A program made the translations under genes and the position numbers. A DNA stretch of 64,000 nt from NCBI RefSeq assembly GCF_001888165.1, contig NZ_CP015455.1, positions 1,792,001-1,856,000 of the forward strand, in the 5' to 3' direction. Positions 10,245-21,391 of this stretch are shown here, piece by piece; positions within the stretch are counted from its first letter, which is position 1; the number at the start of each line of letters is the position of its first letter. The notes under the pieces were generated by a model, which ran no database searches, was not told the DNA's origin, and worked only from the letters and a program-made list of their open reading frames with translations. This stretch comes from Syntrophotalea acetylenica (GTDB taxonomy: Bacteria > Desulfobacterota > Desulfuromonadia > Desulfuromonadales > Syntrophotaleaceae).

Positions 10245-11010
10245 GGCATTTTTGCCCGGGAAAAACATCCTGCCCGGCGTAATCGACCGCCATCAGGCAA
10301 AGCCCCTGGGGCGGAGCCGTGACCCCGGCACGATCCCTGCCCCCAGCCGACAGCATATCTTCAATTTCGCAAGGCGACCTGCTTCCCAGGCCGACCTCGA
10401 CCAGGGTCCCGACCATGATGCGCACCATGTTCCGCAAAAAACCTTCACCGCGCACATCCACCTGCAGCAAAGGATCTTCCTCAACCAGATCGACGGAGAA
10501 AAGCTCTCGCACCGTTGTGCGGGCCGCACAGCCGCTGGCGCGAAACGCCGAAAAATCATGTCGCCCGACAAACAGTTCGGCGGCCTCACGCATGGCCTGG
10601 ACATCCAGTCGCCCACGCACCTGCCAGCTGAAACGGCAGGCCATGGGGGATCGCACCGCAGCGCGATAAATACTGTAACGATACCACTTGGATCTGGCGC
10701 TGTAACGGGCGTGAAAATCATCGCATGCCAGCGCTGCGTCGCGCACGGCGATATCCGCCGGAAGGTGCCGGTTGACGCCATCACGATAAGCGCGCATCGG
10801 CAAAAGTTTATCCGTGACGAAATGCGCCACCATGCCGCGTGCGTGAACCCCCGCATCGGTACGGCCGGAGGAAACCAGCCGATGCCTGACTCCGCAGATG
10901 CGCGCCAGAGCATCCTCAACCACCTGCTGCACGGCGAGGCCGTTGGGTTGAATCTGCCAGCCCACGTATTGCGTGCCGTCGTACTCTATGACAAGCCGCA
11001 CGACGCTCAT
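10219..11010 (-). CDS. truA: tRNA pseudouridine(38-40) synthase TruA
   Basis: Converts uridines 38-40 in the tRNA anticodon stem to pseudouridine. The 263-residue product begins [19 protein letters not shown] and carries the catalytic aspartate in [13 protein letters not shown], then [17 protein letters not shown] near the C-terminus. The ATG at 11010 overlaps the stop of the upstream EcfT-like gene (ATGA), which indicates translational coupling. The longer frame up to 11130 has no family match. Confidence 0.96.
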   Translation of the reverse strand: MSVVRLVIEYDGTQYVGWQIQPNGLAVQQVVEDALARICGVRHRLVSSGRTDAGVHARGMVAHFVTDKLLPMRAYRDGVNRHLPADIAVRDAALACDDFHARYSARSKWYRYSIYRAAVRSPMACRFSWQVRGRLDVQAMREAAELFVGRHDFSAFRASGCAARTTVRELFSVDLVEEDPLLQVDVRGEGFLRNMVRIMVGTLVEVGLGSRSPCEIEDMLSAGGRDRAGVTAPPQGLCLMAVDYAGQDVFPGQKCLDMSETFR

Positions 11011-11759
11011 CGCACACCCCACAACCAGCACGGCACAAAAACCGCGGATGCCAGCAATACCAGACGGTCGGCCATAGCCATTCGAGCCCCGGCGGATACC
11101 TCGGCGGAAAAAGACAGCCCCGATTCGCAATGCACGTTCACGGCTATCATATCAACTTTCTGAAACAGGCCATCCATCAACAGGAAAAAGGACTCCACGG
11201 CATCGCCGAACCGCGCAAACCAGGGACGCCCCGGGTTACGATCAGGCTTCTTCGCCGAGGATAGCGCATCCTGAACCAGAGGCAACCATAAAAACACGAG
11301 AGCCACATGACGGCTCAGAAAACCCGCCGCGGGCAACCGCCCGAGCCTGCCCATGTTCAACCGCAGGGCCTGCATGAGGCAGGCAGGCGACGTGGTCCAA
11401 CAGAATACAGCGGAACAAAGCGATGCCAGGCCCAGCCGCCAGACAATCAAAACGCCCTCGTAAAATCCATCCAAAGACAGAAAGGCCACGCCACCCAGCG
11501 TCCGTCCGCTGCCCAGCAGAAGGTGCATCAGAAGTACTCCGGCAAACAGCCAGCGTAAGGAAAAGCACCGCCGCAACAGTCGTTGCCGGGGGACACCACA
11601 CAGCAGCACCAGGCTCAGAACCGGCAGACTGATACCCAGCAGAGCCTTGACGCCAGGGGCCGAAAAAACGCCAACCAGCAAAGCTGCCAGAGCCACCAGC
11701 CTGGTGCGGGGGTCGAGTGCGAAGGGTTTTTGCGCCACGGACGGCCGTGCGTCTGCCAC
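11007..11759 (-). CDS. EcfT/CbiQ-like energy-coupling-factor transmembrane protein
   Basis: A 250-residue membrane protein with several hydrophobic segments (about residues 20-60, 65-85, 100-125, 145-165 and 225-247) and an intervening region LMQALRLNMGRLGRLPAAGF that resembles the coupling helices of EcfT/CbiQ proteins. EcfT joins ATPase subunits to a substrate-binding S component in vitamin or metal importers. No EcfA ATPase or S component is present in the window, so the substrate is unknown and the gene may be an isolated family member. It overlaps truA by four bases. Confidence 0.65.
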   Translation of the reverse strand: MADARPSVAQKPFALDPRTRLVALAALLVGVFSAPGVKALLGISLPVLSLVLLCGVPRQRLLRRCFSLRWLFAGVLLMHLLLGSGRTLGGVAFLSLDGFYEGVLIVWRLGLASLCSAVFCWTTSPACLMQALRLNMGRLGRLPAAGFLSRHVALVFLWLPLVQDALSSAKKPDRNPGRPWFARFGDAVESFFLLMDGLFQKVDMIAVNVHCESGLSFSAEVSAGARMAMADRLVLLASAVFVPCWLWGVR

Positions 11760-11797
11760 AATCTCACCCCTGTCCCTGTATGGTTACCCAGAATCAG

Positions 11798-11822
11798 CAA
11801 AGGGGCCCCGGAGGCCCCTTTG
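11798..11822 (-). terminator. Terminator after asd
   Basis: A GC-rich hairpin (CAAAGGGGCC ... GGCCCCTTTG) lies 23 nt after the asd stop on the minus strand, upstream of the EcfT-like gene. The following T-run is short. Confidence 0.65.
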
Positions 11823-11844
11823 AAAACGACCGGTTGTTTGCAAT

Positions 11845-12864
11845 TTACAGATATTTGGCCGCAAGCAATTCAGCGATCTGAACCGCATTGGTGGCGGCGC
11901 CCTTGCGAAGATTGTCGGCAACCACCCACAGATTCAGACCGTTGTCGATCGACTCGTCCTCACGAATACGGCCCACGTAGGTAAGATCCTGCCCGGCGGC
12001 ATCAATCGCGGTCGGATAAAGCAGATTGGCAACATCATCAACCACCCGGACGCCCGGAGCCGCAGCCAGAAGTTCGCGGGCCTTGGCCGCGGACAGCGGT
12101 TTTTCGGTTTCGATATTGACCGCTTCGCTATGGCAGTAAAACACCGGAACCCGAACCGTGGTGGCGGTAACACGCAAGGCGTTGTCGCCGAGAATTTTTC
12201 TGGTTTCGTTGACCATTTTCATTTCTTCCTTGGTATAGCCGTTATCAAGGAAGACATCAATGTGCGGCAGGCAATTAAAGGCAATCTGATGAGGATACAC
12301 CTTGCACTCGGCAGGACGACCGTTGAGCAACTCGCCGGATTGAATGCGCAGCTCCTCGATGGCATTTCGTCCGGTGCCGGACACGGCCTGATAGGTAGAA
12401 ACAACGATACGCTTGATTTTAGCGTAGTCATGCAGCGGCTTGAGGGCAACCATCATCTGGATAGTGGAACAGTTGGGGTTGGCGATGATACCTTTATTGG
12501 TATACAGGGCAACATCCGCCGGGTTGACTTCGGGAACCACCAAAGGGACTTCGGGATCCATGCGCCAGGCACTGGAATTATCAACGCAGACCGCCCCGGA
12601 AGCCGCGGCGATGGGACAGAATTCCTCACTGCGCGAACCGCCGGCGCTGAACAGGGCGATATCGATACCCTTGAAAGAATCCCTGCCAAGTTTCTGCACA
12701 ACCAGTTGCTCGCCCCTGAATTCCAGAAATTTCCCTTCGGAACGTTCGGACGCCAGCAAACGCAGCTCCCCGATGGGAAAATTACGCTCGGCCAACACTT
12801 CCAGCATCTGATTACCCACGGCGCCGGTAGCTCCGGCGACCGCGACATTGAACAACTTGGACAT
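11845..12864 (-). CDS. asd: Aspartate-semialdehyde dehydrogenase
   Basis: Makes aspartate semialdehyde, the branch-point precursor of lysine, threonine, methionine and diaminopimelate. The 339-residue product starts MSKLFNVAVAGATGAVGNQML (NADP-binding), has the active-site cysteine in NPNCSTIQMMVALKPL, and VSGTGRNAIEEL and HIDVFLDNGYTKEEMKM. GGAAGGA lies upstream of the ATG. It follows leuB by 71 nt, a pairing also seen in other bacteria. Confidence 0.97.
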   Translation of the reverse strand: MSKLFNVAVAGATGAVGNQMLEVLAERNFPIGELRLLASERSEGKFLEFRGEQLVVQKLGRDSFKGIDIALFSAGGSRSEEFCPIAAASGAVCVDNSSAWRMDPEVPLVVPEVNPADVALYTNKGIIANPNCSTIQMMVALKPLHDYAKIKRIVVSTYQAVSGTGRNAIEELRIQSGELLNGRPAECKVYPHQIAFNCLPHIDVFLDNGYTKEEMKMVNETRKILGDNALRVTATTVRVPVFYCHSEAVNIETEKPLSAAKARELLAAAPGVRVVDDVANLLYPTAIDAAGQDLTYVGRIREDESIDNGLNLWVVADNLRKGAATNAVQIAELLAAKYL

Positions 12865-12935
12865 GGATGATTCCTTCCGCTTGGAACGCGACTATAGATT
12901 ATCAGGGGACAGGACCTGTTCCGGTCCCTGCCGGC

Positions 12936-14033
12936 TTACGCCCGGTTAATTTCAGCCACCACCGCATCGCCCATGGCGCTGGTGGAAACCAACTGCTCAC
13001 CGCTCGCATTCTGGAATATATCCTGAGTGCGCAACCCTTTGGCAAGACAGTTTTCCACTGCTTTTTCAATACATTCCGCGGCCTCGGGCAGACCGCATGA
13101 ATACCGCAGCAGCATTGCCGCCGATAAAATCTGGGCAACGGGATTGGCAACATTTTTACCGGCGATGTCCGGCGCGCTGCCGCCGGCAGGTTCGTACATG
13201 CCGAAGGTGCCTTCCGCCAGCGAGGCAGATGGCAACATCCCCAGAGAGCCGGTCAGCATGGCGGCCTCGTCAGACAGAATGTCACCAAACATATTGGGGC
13301 ACAAAACCACGTCGAACTGCTTGGGATTCTTGACCAGCTGCATGGCGGCGTTATCGACATACATATGGGTCAGGGCGACATCGGGGTAGTCGGCGGCAAC
13401 CTGTTCCACCACTTCGCGCCACAGCACCGAACTCGACAGGACATTCGCCTTATCGATGGACACGAGTTTTTTGCCTCTCTTGCCGGCGGCTTCAAAAGCG
13501 ACGCGCGCGATTCGCTCGATCTCGTATGCTGAATAAGCCATGGTATCAAAACCGCGCCGCTGAGAGCCTTCGCCCTCGATCCCTTTGGGCTGGGCGAAAT
13601 ATACATCCCCGGTCAGCTCGCGGACAACCAGGATATCGAAACCTCCGGCTATAATTTCTTCCTTGAGTGAAGAAGCCGAGGTCAAAGACGGAAACACGAT
13701 GGCAGGCCGGAAGTTGCAGAACAGCCCGAAGATTTTTCGCAAAGGCAACAGCGCACCGCGCTCGGGACGCTCCTCGGCGGGCAGCAGATCCCACTTGGGC
13801 CCGCCGACACTGCCAAACAGAATGGCGTCGGAGGCGTGGCACAATGCGATCGTGGCATCGGGCAGCGCCTTTCCATCCGTATCGATGGCAACGCCGCCCA
13901 CATTGGCAAAGTTGCGTTCGAACCTGACGCCGAATTTCTGTTCAATGGCATCCAGAACCTTCATGGCCTCTGCCATGATTTCAGGGCCAATACCGTCACC
14001 GGGCAAAACTGCCAGCTTGAATGCTTTTTTCAT
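12936..14033 (-). CDS. leuB: 3-isopropylmalate dehydrogenase
   Basis: Oxidises and decarboxylates 3-isopropylmalate, the third leucine-pathway step. The 365-residue product starts [20 protein letters not shown] and has the isocitrate/isopropylmalate dehydrogenase signature [20 protein letters not shown] near residue 245. The ATG at 14033 has AAGGAG about 10 nt upstream; the frame upstream to 14222 has no match. It has its own promoter (14105-14134) and is separated from leuC-leuD by a terminator, so leuB-asd forms a separate unit. Confidence 0.97.
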   Translation of the reverse strand: MKKAFKLAVLPGDGIGPEIMAEAMKVLDAIEQKFGVRFERNFANVGGVAIDTDGKALPDATIALCHASDAILFGSVGGPKWDLLPAEERPERGALLPLRKIFGLFCNFRPAIVFPSLTSASSLKEEIIAGGFDILVVRELTGDVYFAQPKGIEGEGSQRRGFDTMAYSAYEIERIARVAFEAAGKRGKKLVSIDKANVLSSSVLWREVVEQVAADYPDVALTHMYVDNAAMQLVKNPKQFDVVLCPNMFGDILSDEAAMLTGSLGMLPSASLAEGTFGMYEPAGGSAPDIAGKNVANPVAQILSAAMLLRYSCGLPEAAECIEKAVENCLAKGLRTQDIFQNASGEQLVSTSAMGDAVVAEINRA

Positions 14034-14104
14034 TGCAGATAGTCTCCTTGCAAATAAGGCCTTGCACCGCTCATTTCCGTTACCCGGTTTGCTCGAACGG
14101 CGCC

Positions 14105-14134
14105 ATAATAGGAAGGGCCTCGGGAAATTGTCAA
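14105..14134 (-). promoter_or_regulatory. Sigma-70 promoter for leuB-asd
   Basis: TTGACA (14129-14134) and TATTAT (14105-14110) are separated by 18 nt on the minus strand, about 70 nt before the leuB start. One of the best consensus matches in the window. Confidence 0.8.
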
Positions 14135-14223
14135 ATATTTTTGCCCTTTGAGGGCCTCGGCCAAAAGAGTTGCGCCTTAAATGGCACATATTTATGTGTT
14201 TCTTTTGGCACAGTGTTAACAAA

Positions 14224-14250
14224 AAATGACCGGGGCGAGCCCGGTCATCT
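14224..14250 (-). terminator. Rho-independent terminator after leuD
   Basis: Stem TGACCGGG/CCCGGTCA with a five-base loop, followed by TTTTTTG on the minus strand, directly after the leuD stop. It ends the leuA-leuC-leuD unit. Confidence 0.88.
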
Positions 14251-14255
14251 TGGTC

Positions 14256-14786
14256 TTAATACCGCTGGTCGGCAAATTCGACCCATCCACCCGCCTCAAC
14301 CAGGGCCTGATCGAAGGGGCTGATGGCAAAGGAAAAGACTTCCCTGCGCGCGCCGACCTCGGCCTCGATCCGGTGCGTCTGAAGGTTGATGGCAATCATG
14401 ACTTCCCCTTGTTTCTCCAGATCCAGAAGACGGTCAATATCCTCCGCCGGCAACTCAATGGCAAGCATGCCGCAGTTAAACATATTCTGGCGGAAAATAC
14501 GTGCATAGCTCTCGGCAATGACCGTATAGATACCATTGACTTCCAGCGACCATGGCGCGTGCTCGCGCGATGATCCGCAACCGAAGTTTTTACGAGCCAC
14601 AATCACTTTGGCCCGTCGCAATGCCTCCCCGGCAGGATCGAACCCGGGCAGTTTCAGATCCTCAAGCAGGTAGGGCTTGAGGGCTTCCTTGGTAACTTCC
14701 GTCAAATAGCGCGCCGGGATGATTTCGTCGGTATTGATATCGGACCGATCCAGAAAAATTGCCGGACCGCCAAAGGTTCTTTTCAT
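14256..14786 (-). CDS. leuD: 3-isopropylmalate dehydratase small subunit
   Basis: A 176-residue swivel-domain subunit of isopropylmalate isomerase. It shows the family stretches DRSDINTDEIIPARYL, NFGCGSSREHAPWSL and ARIFRQNMFNCGML. Its shortness is typical of the archaeal/bacterial type-II small subunit that partners a 400-residue LeuC. AAGGAG precedes the ATG. It lies 100 nt after leuC on the same strand. Confidence 0.95.
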   Translation of the reverse strand: MKRTFGGPAIFLDRSDINTDEIIPARYLTEVTKEALKPYLLEDLKLPGFDPAGEALRRAKVIVARKNFGCGSSREHAPWSLEVNGIYTVIAESYARIFRQNMFNCGMLAIELPAEDIDRLLDLEKQGEVMIAINLQTHRIEAEVGARREVFSFAISPFDQALVEAGGWVEFADQRY

Positions 14787-14886
14787 AATGGTTTTGCTCC
14801 TTCCTCAAAAAGCCGCATTGCGGATCACAAATCGCGTGGATCGGTCACGGCTCCCGTAATCCCGGAAGCGGCCGCGGTTGCCGGAC

Positions 14887-16104
14887 TCATAAGGTACACC
14901 ATCCCCCCTGCCCCATGCGTCCCTGGAAGTTCCGGTTGCTGGTCGCGGCACAAGCCTCGCCAGGCGCCAGAACGCCGTTGCTCATACCGAGGCACGCGCC
15001 GCAGGTCGGATTGGTGATGCAGAAGCCGGCATCCATGAAAATGGCGAGAAGCCCCTCTTCCATCGCCTGACGGAAGATTTTGGGAGTGCCGGGCGACAGG
15101 ATCCCGCGTACGTTGGCAGCAAGCTTGCGGCCCCTGAGAATTTCAGCGGCCTGGCGCAGGTCTTCAAGGCGACCGTTGGTGCAGGTGCCGATATACACCT
15201 GGTCGATTTTGGCACCGGCCATCTCCCGCGCAGACTTAACGCAGTCGGGCTTATAGTCGAAGGTCACCTGGGGCTCAAGACCGGTGACATCGATATCAAG
15301 GACCCTGGCGTACTCGGCATCGGCATCCGAATGCCACTTTTTGAAATCGGCAAGGGCAGCTTCCCTGGAAGGGTACTCCTCGGCGATAAAGGGCCACAGA
15401 TAATCAACCGTCACCGCGTCGGGCAGACAGATGCCGCAGGTGCCACCGGCTTCGATGGCCATATTGGTCAGCGTCATGCGGGCATCCATGGACATGGCCT
15501 CGACCACCGGACCACGGAACTCGATCACGTGATCGGTGGCACCGTTGACGCCAAGCCGGTGAATGATATGCAGTATGACATCCTTGGCGTAGACGTGCGC
15601 GGGGAGGTTTCCGGAAATGTTGACCCTGATGCTCTGCGGCTTGCGGAAGGCGCAAACCCCTTTCAGGATACCGACCTCCAGGTCGGTAGTGCCGACGCCG
15701 GCGGCAAAAGCGCCGAAAGCGCCATGGGTACAGGTGTGACTGTCACCCATGATGACGGTGAATCCGGGACGGATAAAACCCTTCTCCGGAAACAGCGCAT
15801 GGCACACGCCATTGTGACCGATATCGAAAAAATCGGGAATGTCGTGGCGGTGAGCCCAGTCCCGCAGAATTTTTCCCTGGATAGCGGTCTTGCTGTCCTT
15901 GGCCGGGGTGACATGATCGATAACGGCCTTGATCTTGAGGGGATCGAAAACCCGGTCCTTGCCACGCCACTCCAGGTCGGCAATGGCCACTGGGGTGGTA
16001 ATTTCGTGACACAGAACCCGGTCGAGATCAAGAACATAGGTTCCCGGAAAGGGTTCGTCACGCAGATGCGCTGCGAAAATCTTTTGTGCAATCGTCTGTC
16101 CCAT
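14887..16104 (-). CDS. leuC: 3-isopropylmalate dehydratase large subunit
   Basis: The 405-residue catalytic subunit that isomerises 2- to 3-isopropylmalate with a [4Fe-4S] cluster. Cluster cysteines are visible in GTCTNGRLEDL and NPTCGACLGMSNG, and GDSHTCTHGAFGAFAAGVG is the family signature. Its length marks the type-II (archaeal-like) form, consistent with the short LeuD. The ATG at 16104 has GGAG six bases upstream and is preferred to a TTG at 16116. It follows leuA by 56 nt. Confidence 0.96.
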   Translation of the reverse strand: MGQTIAQKIFAAHLRDEPFPGTYVLDLDRVLCHEITTPVAIADLEWRGKDRVFDPLKIKAVIDHVTPAKDSKTAIQGKILRDWAHRHDIPDFFDIGHNGVCHALFPEKGFIRPGFTVIMGDSHTCTHGAFGAFAAGVGTTDLEVGILKGVCAFRKPQSIRVNISGNLPAHVYAKDVILHIIHRLGVNGATDHVIEFRGPVVEAMSMDARMTLTNMAIEAGGTCGICLPDAVTVDYLWPFIAEEYPSREAALADFKKWHSDADAEYARVLDIDVTGLEPQVTFDYKPDCVKSAREMAGAKIDQVYIGTCTNGRLEDLRQAAEILRGRKLAANVRGILSPGTPKIFRQAMEEGLLAIFMDAGFCITNPTCGACLGMSNGVLAPGEACAATSNRNFQGRMGQGGWCTL

Positions 16105-16160
16105 GAATGACTCCAAAATTCCTGAAAAAAATCGGGCCGGAACCCCGGCCCGCCAATGAG

Positions 16161-17702
<1,542 letters not shown>

Positions 17703-17892
17703 GGGACCTCCGTCAGTTGCCGCCCCGGCATCGTCACCGCAAGCAGGGAGCGGTCGTCTTCGTGAATAATTTTCGGACAATTTTACCTATAACGTAAGGA
17801 CGATGAACTATCAGGTCACCCAGGTCCGATTCCACCTGACCACCCCCTTTCCTGTTTCCGCGCATCATGACCAAGCATGCCGCCGGATACAC

Positions 17893-18140
17893 AAAAGCTC
17901 TCTTCCCTTCCAGGGGCGAGAGCTTGGCTTCGCGGTACCACCCTGATTCAGCCCCGACGGGGCCCTTTATTTCCATTCACGCAGGCTCACGTCGCAACCT
18001 AGCCGCCACTGCCGGTTCAATCGCGCAACTCCGAGGCGAGTTCAGCCCGCTCGATACCGGCTCGCAGCAACCGCCGGCTCTCTGCAATCGAGTGAGGACC
18101 TACTACTCCTCTTCACCGTCTTTCAGACATTCTCTATACC
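17893..18140 (-). ncRNA. T-box leader controlling leuA (specifier CUC, leucine)
   Basis: The minus strand carries the exact T-box motif AGGGTGGTACCGCG (17931-17944), which pairs with the tRNA acceptor end. Just downstream is a terminator (AAGCTCTC at 17925-17918, GAGAGCTT at 17902-17895, then T residues). Upstream, a stem I candidate has the AGTA element (near 18101-18107), helix CTCGAT/ATCGAG (18087-18092 with 18050-18055), and GAA followed by CTC at 18038-18040. GAA-specifier order fits the S-turn of stem I, and CUC is a leucine codon, matching the downstream gene. T-boxes are mainly known from Gram-positives, with a few in Deltaproteobacteria (recalled). The 190 nt from here to leuA shows no convincing gene. 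Confidence 0.92.
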
Positions 18141-18142
18141 GT

Positions 18143-18172
18143 ACTAGACCAGAATCCAGGCCATACTGTCAA
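18143..18172 (-). promoter_or_regulatory. Promoter for the T-box leuA transcript
   Basis: TTGACA (18167-18172) and TCTAGT (18143-18148), separated by 18 nt on the minus strand, just ahead of the T-box leader. The remaining 170 nt up to the psd stop shows nothing I can assign. Confidence 0.65.
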
Positions 18173-18345
18173 GGCGTAAAGGGTCGAAACAGCAGTTATT
18201 GCAGCATTTTTTCGATACGGCGATACGATATTCGGTATCTTTAAAATACCGGCCCTGCCTCTTTGTTGAAGCGGAAGACAAACCCCATGCCGGTGCGCCG
18301 CCGGCTTTCATCCGCAACCTGAGCATGCCCGCATCTGAAAATCCA

Positions 18346-18990
18346 TCATTTCAGATAACCAAGCACCGACTCACCACCCCAGACTCTTTCACCGACTCGC
18401 ACCTGGATATCGACATCCTCCGGAAAATAAAGATCGACGCGGGATCCGAACCGGATCAGTCCATACCGGGCACCCCGCTGCAGAATATCCCCCAGTACCG
18501 GATATGAGACAATGCGCCGCGCTATCAGCCCGGCTATCTGCACTACAAGCATTTTGCGTCCCGAAGAGTCTTCCAGCAGCATTCCGGACTGCTCATTGTT
18601 CAGACTGGCCTTGTCCAGGGAGGCATTGAGAAACTGCCCCTTGTTGTAAAACAGATCCACAACCTTGCCGGAAATCGGTACGCGATTCACATGGACATCA
18701 AAGACCGACATGAAGATGCTGATCTTGGTGACTTCAGCTTTGAAACAGCGCTCCTCCAGGGCAGGCCCGACATAAATCACCTTGCCGTCGGCTGGAGCCA
18801 GAATCGCCACCGCCTCGGCGTCACTGTAGCGCTCGGGATTGCGGAAAAAATAGGTTGCAAACAGGGTCAGGCCGAGAAACAGAATGGTACATAGCCCCCA
18901 CCCCAGAAGCGCGAATACCAAGGTGATAAAAGCGAACAAGCCGATAAAGGGGTAGCCTTCGACAGCTACCGGTTGATTTTGGTTACGCAT
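18346..18990 (-). CDS. psd: Phosphatidylserine decarboxylase proenzyme
   Basis: Makes phosphatidylethanolamine in the inner membrane. The 214-residue product has two N-terminal hydrophobic segments (about residues 14-50), FRNPER, APADGKVIYVG, FMSVFDVHVNRVP and the self-cleavage site RFGSRVD, where cleavage at Gly-Ser generates the pyruvoyl group. It belongs to the short PSD-A type. The ATG at 18990 has GAGAGGAAA upstream. In relatives psd is usually next to pssA (recalled), which is absent here. Confidence 0.96.
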   Translation of the reverse strand: MRNQNQPVAVEGYPFIGLFAFITLVFALLGWGLCTILFLGLTLFATYFFRNPERYSDAEAVAILAPADGKVIYVGPALEERCFKAEVTKISIFMSVFDVHVNRVPISGKVVDLFYNKGQFLNASLDKASLNNEQSGMLLEDSSGRKMLVVQIAGLIARRIVSYPVLGDILQRGARYGLIRFGSRVDLYFPEDVDIQVRVGERVWGGESVLGYLK

Positions 18991-19010
18991 AAAGCGTTTC
19001 CTCTCTTGTC

Positions 19011-19048
19011 CCATAAAAAAAACGACGAAAAGGGCCGCTGGGCCCTAC
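19011..19048 (-). terminator. Rho-independent terminator after ilvN
   Basis: Stem AGGGCC/GGCCCT (19031-19046) with a four-base loop. On the minus strand it is followed by TTTTCGTCG and a run of eight T (19011-19020). It separates the ilv unit from psd. Confidence 0.75.
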
Positions 19049-19095
19049 CATGTATCCCCAAGGCAAGCAACAGCAGTGTCGCTACTGGCAGAACT

Positions 19096-19602
19096 TCAGC
19101 CGTTCCACCCCTTGTGTCCGCGCCCCAGAACGATGGGTCCTGAGCGCACGATTTCCTGAATGCCAATGGGCTTGAGCAGATCGACAACCGCCTGAATCTT
19201 GCCTGGAGCACCGGTGATCTCGATGGTATAGGACCGCGCCGTTACATCAACGACACTCCCCCGGAAGATATCGACGATGCGCAGAACCTCGGCCCGCGTA
19301 TCCTCGGTGGCCTGCACCTTGATCAGCGCCAGTTCACGCTCCACAAACTCACAGTCGGTAAAATCGATGACCTTGATGGTGTCGATGAGTTTGTTGAGCT
19401 GTTTGGTGATCTGTTCCAGGATGCGTTCATCGCCGCTGGTCACAATGGTCATGCGGGAGATGCTGGGATCCAGAGTCGGCGCGACCGACAAACTTTCAAT
19501 ATTGAACCCGCGGCCGGAGAAAAGCCCTGCAACACGGGTCAGGACCCCGAACTCGTTTTCCACAAGTACGGAAATCGTATGTTTTGCCTCTTGGCTTGCC
19601 AT
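19096..19602 (-). CDS. ilvN: Acetolactate synthase small (regulatory) subunit
   Basis: The 168-residue regulatory subunit that raises IlvB activity and confers valine feedback inhibition. It has an N-terminal ACT domain (HTISVLVENEFGVLTRVAGL, FSGRGFNIESLSVAP) and a C-terminal domain (RTRAEVLRIVDIFRG-like stretch, YTIEITGAPGKI). The ATG at 19602 has AGGAGG eight bases upstream; the GTG at 19611 is too close to that site. It starts 12 nt after the ilvB stop. Confidence 0.96.
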   Translation of the reverse strand: MASQEAKHTISVLVENEFGVLTRVAGLFSGRGFNIESLSVAPTLDPSISRMTIVTSGDERILEQITKQLNKLIDTIKVIDFTDCEFVERELALIKVQATEDTRAEVLRIVDIFRGSVVDVTARSYTIEITGAPGKIQAVVDLLKPIGIQEIVRSGPIVLGRGHKGWNG

Positions 19603-19614
19603 TACACCCACCTC

Positions 19615-21312
19615 CTAAGAAGCCAGAACCATTTCATCGATCGCAGCCCCTGCAGGTACCATGGGCATGACATTTTCTTCCCGGTCGACCTGGAATTCCA
19701 TCAGAACCGGACCCGGTATTTCGAGAGCTTTTCGGATAACCCCTTCCACCTCGGCAGGACGGGTGGCACGCAAACCTGTAGCACCGTAAGCCTCGGCCAG
19801 TTTGACGAAATCAATCGGCAGCTCCATCGGCGTCTGACTGTAGCGCCGATCAAAGAACAACTGCTGCCACTGTCGCACCATGCCAAGAAAATTATTGTTC
19901 AGAATCGCAATTTTCACGGGCAGTTTGTACTGCACAAGGGTCGCGAGTTCCTGGGAATTCATCTGGAAGGAACCGTCCCCGGAAATGTCAATGACCTGCC
20001 GGTCGGGACAAGCCACCTGGGCCCCAAGGGCAGCGGGAAGACCAAATCCCATGGTCCCCAATCCGCCGGAGGTTATAAAACTGCGTGGATGGCAGAAATT
20101 GAAAAACTGCGCGGTCCACATCTGATGTTGTCCTACCTCGGTGGCGATGACGGCATCCCTGGCCGTCAGTTCCCGGATCTTCTGGATGACAAACTGCGGT
20201 TTGATGACGGTATCGCTGGCCTTGTAAGTCATGGGGTACTGGGAACGCCAGGCATCGATCTGACTGCGCCAGGACGCGGTAAGCTCCGGAAGAGCCTGGA
20301 CCTGTGCCGCATCGCTCCGGAGGCGGTCCATGATATTGGTGATCACGTCCCGCAGTTCCCCGACAATGGGCAGATCAACCCTGACATTCTTCTTGATGGA
20401 GGTGGGATCGATGTCGATATGAATGATTTTGGCTTTAGGCGCAAAAGCCGCGACTCTGCCGGTGACACGGTCGTCAAATCGCGCACCGATGGCAACCAGA
20501 AGGTCCGCATTGGTAACGGCCATATTGGCGTAATAGGTTCCATGCATGCCGAGCATGCCAAGAGCAAGAGGATGCCCCGTCGGGAAAGCGGCCATCCCCA
20601 TCAGGGTTGTCACCACCGGTGCCTGGATGAGCTCGGCAAAGGACATCAGATCCTCGCCGGCATCGGAAGCCGTTGCACCGCCGCCGACAAAGAGCACCGG
20701 ACGGCGGGACGCCAGGATCATTTTGGCGGCTTTCTCAACCTGCCGCACATTGCCGCTGTAAGTCGGCTTGTAGCCTCGCAGTTCAACGGTTTCGGGATAG
20801 GAAAAACGGGTCGCTGCGATCTGCACGTCTTTAGGAAGATCGATCAGAACGGGGCCTGGACGACCGGTGCGGGCGATATAGAAAGCCTGTTTGATGATGC
20901 GTGCGAGGTCCTTGACATCCTTGACCAGATAATTGTGCTTGGTAATGGAGCGGGTCATGCCGACAATGTCCGCTTCCTGAAAAGCGTCGTTGCCGATCAG
21001 AGGCGTCGGCACCTGCCCGGTAATGACCACCATCGGAGTCGAATCCATGTAGGCGGTTGCGATACCGGTCACTGTGTTGGTCGCACCGGGACCGCTGGTG
21101 GCAATGGCCACGCCCACCTTGCCCGTCGCCCGGGCATAGCCGTCGGCAGCGTGTACAGCCGCCTGCTCATGTCGGGTAAGGATGTGCTTGATGGGGTAAT
21201 CAAGCAAGTCGTTGTAGATATTGATGACGGTACCGCCGGGATAACCGAACACCGTGTCCACACCCTCGAGCACCAGGCTTTCCAGAAGTATCTGAGAACC
21301 GGTTTTCTTCAC
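19615..21312 (-). CDS. ilvB: Acetolactate synthase large (catalytic) subunit
   Basis: A thiamine-diphosphate enzyme making acetolactate or acetohydroxybutyrate for branched-chain amino acids. The 565-residue product has [14 protein letters not shown], the catalytic glutamate in [18 protein letters not shown], and the TPP motif [18 protein letters not shown]. It starts at GTG (21312) with GGAGG six bases upstream; the second codons read KKTGSQIL as in relatives. It lies between ilvD and ilvN. Confidence 0.97.
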   Translation of the reverse strand: MKKTGSQILLESLVLEGVDTVFGYPGGTVINIYNDLLDYPIKHILTRHEQAAVHAADGYARATGKVGVAIATSGPGATNTVTGIATAYMDSTPMVVITGQVPTPLIGNDAFQEADIVGMTRSITKHNYLVKDVKDLARIIKQAFYIARTGRPGPVLIDLPKDVQIAATRFSYPETVELRGYKPTYSGNVRQVEKAAKMILASRRPVLFVGGGATASDAGEDLMSFAELIQAPVVTTLMGMAAFPTGHPLALGMLGMHGTYYANMAVTNADLLVAIGARFDDRVTGRVAAFAPKAKIIHIDIDPTSIKKNVRVDLPIVGELRDVITNIMDRLRSDAAQVQALPELTASWRSQIDAWRSQYPMTYKASDTVIKPQFVIQKIRELTARDAVIATEVGQHQMWTAQFFNFCHPRSFITSGGLGTMGFGLPAALGAQVACPDRQVIDISGDGSFQMNSQELATLVQYKLPVKIAILNNNFLGMVRQWQQLFFDRRYSQTPMELPIDFVKLAEAYGATGLRATRPAEVEGVIRKALEIPGPVLMEFQVDREENVMPMVPAGAAIDEMVLAS

Positions 21313-21347
21313 GCCATGCCTCCTCGCAAGCCAGCATCATGTAAAAC

Positions 21348-21378
21348 ACCCGGACGGCGGCCTGGCTGCCGCCCGGGA
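21348..21378 (-). terminator. Hairpin between ilvD and ilvB, possible attenuator
   Basis: A GC-rich inverted repeat (CCCGG-CGGC ... GCCG-CCGGG) is followed by TGTTTTAC on the minus strand, 14 nt after the ilvD stop. It could partly terminate transcription between ilvD and ilvB. Confidence 0.5.
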
Positions 21379-21391
21379 TCAATGGCCTTTG

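Noticed and set aside
17734-17871. Short frame (about 45 codons) between the T-box terminator and leuA
   Set aside because: No ribosome site, no family resemblance, and its upstream extension runs through the T-box structure.
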